This document shows, in pieces, positions 1 to 5,320 of a stretch of DNA of 5,320 bases. The notes below the pieces were generated by a model. That model was not told where the DNA came from. It ran no database searches and was given only the letters and a program-made list of their open reading frames with translations. The translations under genes were made by a program, and so were the position numbers. The stretch comes from JAYZVT01 sp050248375. GTDB taxonomy: Bacteria > Pseudomonadota > Alphaproteobacteria > Rhizobiales > Methyloligellaceae. The stretch covers positions 1 through 5,320 of the forward strand of contig JBFWSL010000242.1 of assembly GCA_050248375.1 (NCBI GenBank), given 5' to 3'. Within the stretch, counting starts at the first letter, position 1. Every line of letters begins with the position of its first letter.

Positions 1-2171
<2,171 letters not shown>

Positions 2172-2234
2172 TCGCCTGGCAGCCTCCGCAAGGGGTGGAA
2201 ATTCGCGGATTCTTTCCCATATGTGGGTTACGAC

Positions 2235-2260
2235 GGAACCGGGGCCCCTCCCGCGTATTA
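2235..2260 (+). promoter_or_regulatory. Possible ECF-type (EcfG/RpoE-like) promoter
   Basis: GGAACC at 2235-2240 matches the -35 element of alphaproteobacterial general-stress (EcfG) and other ECF sigma factors. Downstream, CGTATTA at 2254-2260 resembles a -10 element, but the spacer between GGAAC and CGT is only 14 bases. The usual spacing for GGAAC/CGTT promoters is about 16-17. With a 16-base spacer the -10 would be TATT (2256-2259), not CGTT. No sigma-70-like TTGACA/TATAAT pair was found in the gap. If real, transcription would start near 2264-2270, giving a leader of roughly 60 bases. Tentative. Confidence 0.25.
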
Positions 2261-2275
2261 GTATTCGTGAGAGAC

Positions 2276-2309
2276 GCGGCCCTTTCGATATCCCCGAAAA
2301 TCAGGCCGC
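2276..2309 (+). promoter_or_regulatory. Bipartite stem-loop in the leader of the Tyr-rich protein gene
   Basis: An outer stem pairs GCGGCC (2276-2281) with GGCCGC (2304-2309). An inner stem pairs TTTCG (2283-2287) with CGAAA (2295-2299) around a 7-base loop. Together they give 11 base pairs with an asymmetric internal loop. The structure ends 7 bases before the ribosome binding site. It lacks a T-run, so it is not a terminator; an mRNA stabiliser or translational control element is plausible but unproven. Confidence 0.35.
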
Positions 2310-2327
2310 ACAGGCCGGGAGATTGCC

Positions 2328-2618
2328 ATGAAGACGAAGGTTCTTGCTGTTGCCGCTGCTTCCGCCGCGCTGCTGACGCTTGCCGTTCCGGGCGAGGCAC
2401 AGGCCCGCTCGGACGTGCAAGTCGGCGTGGGCCCTGGCGGTTTCTATCTGAACGTGCAGCCGCAGCGGCGCTATTACGGCAATGGCTACGGTTACGGCTA
2501 CAATCCGTACCACTACAGCGCGCCGCGCTACTATGACTACGGCTACTCCGACCGGCCGTACTACTACAACAACTACCGCTATCACAGGCGAAAGAAGATC
2601 TACGACGACCACAACTAG
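2328..2618 (+). CDS. Small secreted tyrosine-rich protein of unknown function
   Basis: A 96-residue protein that I cannot assign to a characterised family. Residues 1-26 form a clear Sec signal peptide: K2/K4, a hydrophobic core at about 5-20 (VLAVAAASAALLTLAV), and an AQA site giving cleavage after A26. The mature part is about 70 residues with no cysteine. A short segment (29-45, with VGVGPGGFYLNV) leads into residues 49-96, where 17 of 48 residues are tyrosine, mixed with Gly, Asn, Arg and His. The end is basic then acidic (HRRKKIYDDHN). Export to the periplasm or surface is likely; function is unknown. The start is supported by the Shine-Dalgarno-like GGGAG at 2317-2321, six bases before the ATG, and by the signal peptide. 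It lies 156 bp after copA on the same strand and is closed by a strong terminator. Low complexity makes homology searches unreliable. A structural or cell-surface role is a guess. Confidence 0.88.
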   Translation: MKTKVLAVAAASAALLTLAVPGEAQARSDVQVGVGPGGFYLNVQPQRRYYGNGYGYGYNPYHYSAPRYYDYGYSDRPYYYNNYRYHRRKKIYDDHN

Positions 2619-2641
2619 GAGCAGGCGCCAAGCCAGAAACG

Positions 2642-2670
2642 ACGGCCCGGACACACCCGGGCCGTTTTTT
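2642..2670 (+). terminator. Rho-independent terminator after the Tyr-rich protein gene
   Basis: A perfect 9-bp GC-rich stem pairs ACGGCCCGG (2642-2650) with CCGGGCCGT (2657-2665). It has a 6-base loop, ACACAC, and a run of six T at 2665-2670. It begins 23 bases after the stop codon of the + strand gene and ends 5 bases before the end of the convergent transglycosylase gene. On the - strand the same hairpin is followed only by a broken T-run (GTCGTTTC), so it would be weaker in that direction but may serve both genes. Confidence 0.9.
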
Positions 2671-2675
2671 CTTGC

Positions 2676-3887
2676 CTATCCGCCGCGCAGCATCTGGAGG
2701 ACCTTCGGCGTGGGGAAGCCGTCGGCTTCCACGCCCTTTTCCTTCTGGAAGGCCTTGATAGCGGCGCGGGTCCTGGACCCGAGCACGCCGTCGATCTCGC
2801 CGATCTCATGTCCGCGCGCGGCGAGCAGTGTCTGCAGCTCCTTGCGCTCGGCTTCCTCGAGCGCGCGCACGCCGTCCGGCCAGGGTGTGTTGAACGGGCC
2901 CATTCCGGCGATGCGGTCCGAGAGATGATTGACCGCCAGCGAATATTTGTAGGCGGCGTTATAGGCCATCACCGACCTGAAGTTGTCGCGCAGGAGCAGG
3001 GCGGGACCGTTCCTGCCCGCGGGAAGCGACAGCCAGGCGCGTGCGTTGTGGTCGGGAACATCGAAGCCGGGAGCCGCCGTGAGGCCCAGCTTCTTCCAGG
3101 CGGACAGCCCGCGGGCGTGGCGGGAGCCCTCGAGCCTGATATTGAAGCCTCTGGGCAGGATGACCTCGTAGCCCCAGCGCGCGCCGCTCCCCCATTTGCC
3201 GGCCCTGGCCAGGTAGTTCGCCGTCGAGGCCAGCGCGTCGCCGGTGTTGGTCCAGATGTCACGCCTGCCGTCTCCGTCGAAGTCCACGGCGTAGCGCTCG
3301 TATGTGGTGGGGATCATCTGGGTCTGTCCCATGGCGCCGGCCCAGGAGCCGTTCATCCTGTCGTAGGTGATGTCGCCGCGCTCGAGGATCTTGAGCGCAA
3401 CCAGCAGCTCGCTGCGCCCGAACTTCGTGCGGCGGCCCTGGTAGGCCAGCGTGGACAGGGAGCGGATGACGTTCTTGCCGCCGAGAAAGGTGCCGAAATT
3501 GGTCTCCATGCCCCAGATGGCCAGCAGCACATGGCGGTCGACGCCGAACTTCTTCTCGATGGCGTCGAGCAGGGCCTTGTGCTCGGCGAGCTTCTCGCGG
3601 CCGATGCGGATGCGCGTGTCGGTGACGGTGAGCGCCAGATAGTGGGAGGCGGGCAGCACGACCTCGGGCTGGCTGGCGTTCTTCTCGACCACCTCCGGGT
3701 CGGGCTCCAGCCCCTTGAAGGCGGCGTCATAGGTCCTCGCCGAGACGCCGGAACGCAGCGCAACCGCGCGGAACTCCCTGACGAAGCGGTCGTAGGCCGC
3801 GTCGGCATGGGCGGGGCGCAGCGATGCCGGCGGCAGCATGCCGAGGCAGAGAACAAGGGCGCCGAGCGCCCGGATCAGGCGAATCAT
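2676..3887 (-). CDS. Lytic murein transglycosylase, MltB family, with peptidoglycan-binding domain
   Basis: A periplasmic enzyme that cleaves the MurNAc-GlcNAc bond of peptidoglycan, leaving 1,6-anhydro-MurNAc ends, in cell-wall turnover. The 403 residues hold a signal peptide (1-28, AHA cleavage site), an MltB-type SLT_2 catalytic domain (about 31-335) and a C-terminal PG_binding_1 domain (about 345-400, DGVLGSRTRAAIKAFQ). The catalytic acid is most likely E128 in IWGMETNFG. Other family blocks are GSWAGAMGQTQMIPTTY (180-196) and VMAYNAAYKYSLAV (306-319). D202-F-D204-G-D206-G-R-R-D210 resembles the EF-hand-like calcium loop of Slt35/MltB. C14 is not in a proper lipobox (LVLC), so this is probably a soluble periplasmic form. 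The ATG is the first possible start after the in-frame emrA stop 48 bp upstream. No clear Shine-Dalgarno is visible. It follows emrA on the same strand, so cotranscription is possible. Confidence 0.95.
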   Translation of the reverse strand: MIRLIRALGALVLCLGMLPPASLRPAHADAAYDRFVREFRAVALRSGVSARTYDAAFKGLEPDPEVVEKNASQPEVVLPASHYLALTVTDTRIRIGREKLAEHKALLDAIEKKFGVDRHVLLAIWGMETNFGTFLGGKNVIRSLSTLAYQGRRTKFGRSELLVALKILERGDITYDRMNGSWAGAMGQTQMIPTTYERYAVDFDGDGRRDIWTNTGDALASTANYLARAGKWGSGARWGYEVILPRGFNIRLEGSRHARGLSAWKKLGLTAAPGFDVPDHNARAWLSLPAGRNGPALLLRDNFRSVMAYNAAYKYSLAVNHLSDRIAGMGPFNTPWPDGVRALEEAERKELQTLLAARGHEIGEIDGVLGSRTRAAIKAFQKEKGVEADGFPTPKVLQMLRGG

Positions 3888-3904
3888 GGCGCCGATACTA
3901 GCGG

Positions 3905-3934
3905 AAAACGGGCGTGAACTGTGACCCCGCCCCG
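3905..3934 (-). terminator. Weak terminator candidate between emrA and the transglycosylase gene
   Basis: Read on the - strand, GGGCG (3932-3928) can pair with CGCCC (3914-3910) across a 13-base loop. One more C-G pair (3934/3909) is possible past a bulge, followed by GTTTTCC with four T. The stem is short and the loop long, so it would leak at best. It is the only termination-like signal in the 48-bp gap. Confidence 0.2.
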
Positions 3935-3935
3935 A

Positions 3936-4991
3936 TCACGGCTTCGCGCGCGCCCGGACCCCGAACAGATCGGAAAGCTTGCGCTCGCGGCCGGTGTCCA
4001 CGATCACTTCCGCCGTCATGCCGGCGCGCAGCGGCGGCGCATCGGGACGCAGGTCGAGGCGCAAGCGAACGGGCAGGCGCTGCACCACCTTGACCCAGTT
4101 GCCGGAGGCGTTCTGCGGCGGCAGCACGGCGAATTCCGCACCTGTCGCCGGACTGATGCTCTCCACGATCGCCTGCCAGGCGACGCCGGGATAGATGTCC
4201 AGCATCACGGTGGCGGCCTGGCCGACCCTGACATGGGTCAGTTCGGTCTCCTTGAAGTTCGCCTCCACCCAGGGCGCGGTGTCGGCGACCACGGCGAAGA
4301 GCGGCACGCCCATGGAAACGTGATCGCCCGGCTGCAGGGTCACCTTGACCGCCGTTCCCGACACCGGCGCGCGGATGACCGTTCGGTCGAGATCGAGGCG
4401 GGCGCGGTCGCGGGCGGCCTGCTTGGCGCGGACGGTGGGATGCTCGTCCACGGGGCGCTCGGGATCGCCGCCAAGCGCGGCAAGCGCGCGAACGATCTTC
4501 TGCTGTACGACGGCTATTCGGTCGCGCGCGGCGCGAAGGTCATTCTCGGTCTCGTCGAGCTGGCTCTCGGAGACAATGCCGCGCCTGGAGAGCCCGCGAT
4601 GCCGCTCGGCGCGCTTCGCGTGATAATCCGCGCGGGATTCGGCTTCCGCCAGCTCGCTTCCGGCTTCCGCCCATGCGGCCTTCTCTATCTCCATGTGCCG
4701 GCGCTCGGCGTCGAGGGCGGCCTGCGCCTCGGCCAGCGCCAGCTCGAAGGGCTTGCGGTCGAGCGTAACAAGCACGTCGCCCCTGGCGATGGAGGCGTGG
4801 TCCTCGACGTGAACGTCGGCGACCCTGCCGGAGACCTCCGCCGCCACGCGGGCGATGTCGGCCTTCACATAGGCGTTCTCGGTGCTGACATAGCGCGCGC
4901 CGTGCAGCCACCACATCAGCGCGCCGACGAGCATCAGCGCGGGCGCCAGCCCGAGGACGACGAGCTTCAGCTTTGCACCAGGCCTGGCCAT
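3936..4991 (-). CDS. emrA: EmrA/HlyD-type membrane fusion protein of a multidrug efflux system
   Basis: Periplasmic adaptor that links an inner-membrane drug transporter, typically an EmrB-type MFS pump, to an outer-membrane channel. The 351 residues show a short cytoplasmic N-terminus, one membrane anchor (about 9-29), and the EmrA signature STENAYVKADI (36-46). The first lipoyl half (about 48-78, VSGRVADVHVEDHASIARGDVLVTLD) is followed by a helical hairpin (about 82-200) rich in Ala, Glu and Arg. The second lipoyl half holds DRTVIRAPVSGTAV (202-215). A beta-barrel region has WVEANFKETELTHVRVGQ (241-258) and LPPQNASGNWVKVVQRLPVRL (290-310), highly typical of EmrA. Length is normal. The ATG overlaps the marR stop as TAATG, with no clear Shine-Dalgarno, suggesting translational coupling. 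No emrB follows. The EmrA family call is firm; the drug substrate is unknown. Confidence 0.94.
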   Translation of the reverse strand: MARPGAKLKLVVLGLAPALMLVGALMWWLHGARYVSTENAYVKADIARVAAEVSGRVADVHVEDHASIARGDVLVTLDRKPFELALAEAQAALDAERRHMEIEKAAWAEAGSELAEAESRADYHAKRAERHRGLSRRGIVSESQLDETENDLRAARDRIAVVQQKIVRALAALGGDPERPVDEHPTVRAKQAARDRARLDLDRTVIRAPVSGTAVKVTLQPGDHVSMGVPLFAVVADTAPWVEANFKETELTHVRVGQAATVMLDIYPGVAWQAIVESISPATGAEFAVLPPQNASGNWVKVVQRLPVRLRLDLRPDAPPLRAGMTAEVIVDTGRERKLSDLFGVRARAKP

Positions 4992-5320
4992 TACACGGGT
5001 TCGCTGAGCCTGGGTTCGGGTTCCGCGGCGGCGTCCTCGCCAGCCATGGCGGCGAGCTGCCTCTTCAGCAGCACGAGCAGGTCGACGAGCTGCTCACGGT
5101 CGGTGGGGGTGAGGGCGGAGAGCTCCTCCTCGACCATGGCGCGGGAGATAGGCCGCATGGCGCGGTTCATGCGTTCGCCTTCCGCGGTCATGTAGATGCG
5201 GTTGATGCGCCGGTCGGCGGGATCGGGCCGGCGCTCAACCCAGCCATTCGCCTCCAGCCGGTCGATCAGCCGCCCGGCGGTGGCCTTCTCCACCTCGATC
5301 AGCTCGGCCAGCTCGCTCTG
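4991..5320 (-). CDS. MarR-family transcriptional regulator, N-terminal part outside window
   Basis: The C-terminal 109 residues of a winged-helix repressor, the family that commonly controls the adjacent efflux operon and releases DNA on binding small phenolic or drug-like ligands. The frame is open to the right edge: QSELAELIE precedes the GTG at 5293 and continues the recognition region (ELAELIEVEKATAGRLIDRLEANGWVERR), so that GTG is an internal valine and the true start is outside. The wing carries the hallmark DPADRR followed by INRIYMTAEGERM. A C-terminal helical dimerisation segment follows (about residues 55-90 of the visible part), then an acidic, Pro/Ala/Glu-rich tail ending LSEPV. 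The stop TAA shares its last A with the emrA ATG. Autoregulation of marR-emrA is expected for the family, but the operator would lie beyond the window. Confidence 0.93.
   Translation of the reverse strand, partial: QSELAELIEVEKATAGRLIDRLEANGWVERRPDPADRRINRIYMTAEGERMNRAMRPISRAMVEEELSALTPTDREQLVDLLVLLKRQLAAMAGEDAAAEPEPRLSEPV

Larger units (their letters stand above)
2172..2327. other. Intergenic region between copA and the Tyr-rich protein gene
   Basis: This 156-bp gap has no convincing gene. I see no good intrinsic terminator for copA, only a 4-bp stem (CCCA/TGGG, 2217-2228) without a T-run, so read-through into the next gene is possible. The right half holds a weak promoter candidate and a stem-loop, listed separately. 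Confidence 0.7.

Noticed and set aside
2241..2248. GGGGCCCC palindrome as an operator
   Set aside because: An 8-bp GC palindrome is expected by chance in such GC-rich DNA, and it falls in the spacer of the promoter candidate without a second half-site.
2482..2609. Threonine-rich repeats in a shifted + frame, and the repeated TAC/GGC tracts as a possible nucleotide repeat
   Set aside because: The periodicity follows from the tyrosine and glycine codons of the real gene. The units are irregular and do not form a tandem DNA repeat or CRISPR-like array.
2301..2654. A - strand frame opposite the Tyr-rich gene encoding a Val/Ile-rich hydrophobic protein
   Set aside because: The Val/Ile runs (GTA, GTC and ATA-type codons) are the direct complement of the tyrosine codons TAC/TAT on the + strand. 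The frame has no ribosome binding site and crosses the terminator.
3871..3899. A - strand TAGTAT box upstream of the transglycosylase start as a -10 element
   Set aside because: No -35-like hexamer stands at a suitable distance, and it lies only 7 bases before the ATG, so a promoter there cannot be supported.
2808..3917. A 369-codon + strand open frame antisense to the transglycosylase
   Set aside because: The opposite strand encodes a full MltB-family protein with signal peptide, catalytic and binding motifs. The + frame shows no motif and looks like a GC-skew shadow.
3921..5195. A long + strand open frame (424 codons) antisense to emrA and marR
   Set aside because: It crosses two well-supported genes on the other strand, has no recognisable domain, and its composition (Gly, Arg, His, Ala rich) is the usual mirror of GC-rich coding DNA.

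Overview
The window is GC-rich and densely coding, with third positions dominated by G and C. This base composition, plus the style of the gene families, suggests an alphaproteobacterium, possibly Rhizobiales-like. That placement is an inference; there is no rRNA or other marker gene. No tRNA, insertion sequence, CRISPR array or phage gene is visible.

Layout. (1) Positions 1-2171, + strand: the 3' part of a copper-exporting P1B-type ATPase gene (copA type). Its reading frame runs off the left edge, and the visible upstream residues look like the end of a YHS domain. (2) Positions 2172-2327: a 156-bp gap with a weak ECF-like promoter candidate and a bipartite stem-loop just upstream of the next gene's ribosome binding site. 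(3) Positions 2328-2618, + strand: a 96-residue secreted protein with a very tyrosine-rich mature part and no known function. (4) Positions 2642-2670: a strong intrinsic terminator in the 57-bp gap between two convergent genes. (5) Positions 2676-3887, - strand: a periplasmic MltB-type lytic murein transglycosylase with a C-terminal peptidoglycan-binding domain. (6) Positions 3936-4991, - strand: an EmrA/HlyD-type membrane fusion protein. (7) Positions 4991-5320, - strand: the C-terminal part of a MarR-family regulator, cut by the right edge and overlapping emrA by one base (TAATG).

How they work together. The marR-emrA pair looks like a classic self-regulated multidrug efflux operon, but the usual inner-membrane partner emrB is not downstream; the transglycosylase gene follows instead. 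The copper ATPase and the small secreted protein are on the opposite strand and share an envelope or stress theme, but nothing in the sequence proves a functional link.

I found no convincing evidence of a previously undescribed system. The least explained parts are the tyrosine-rich secreted protein with its structured leader and the emrA gene without a neighbouring emrB.
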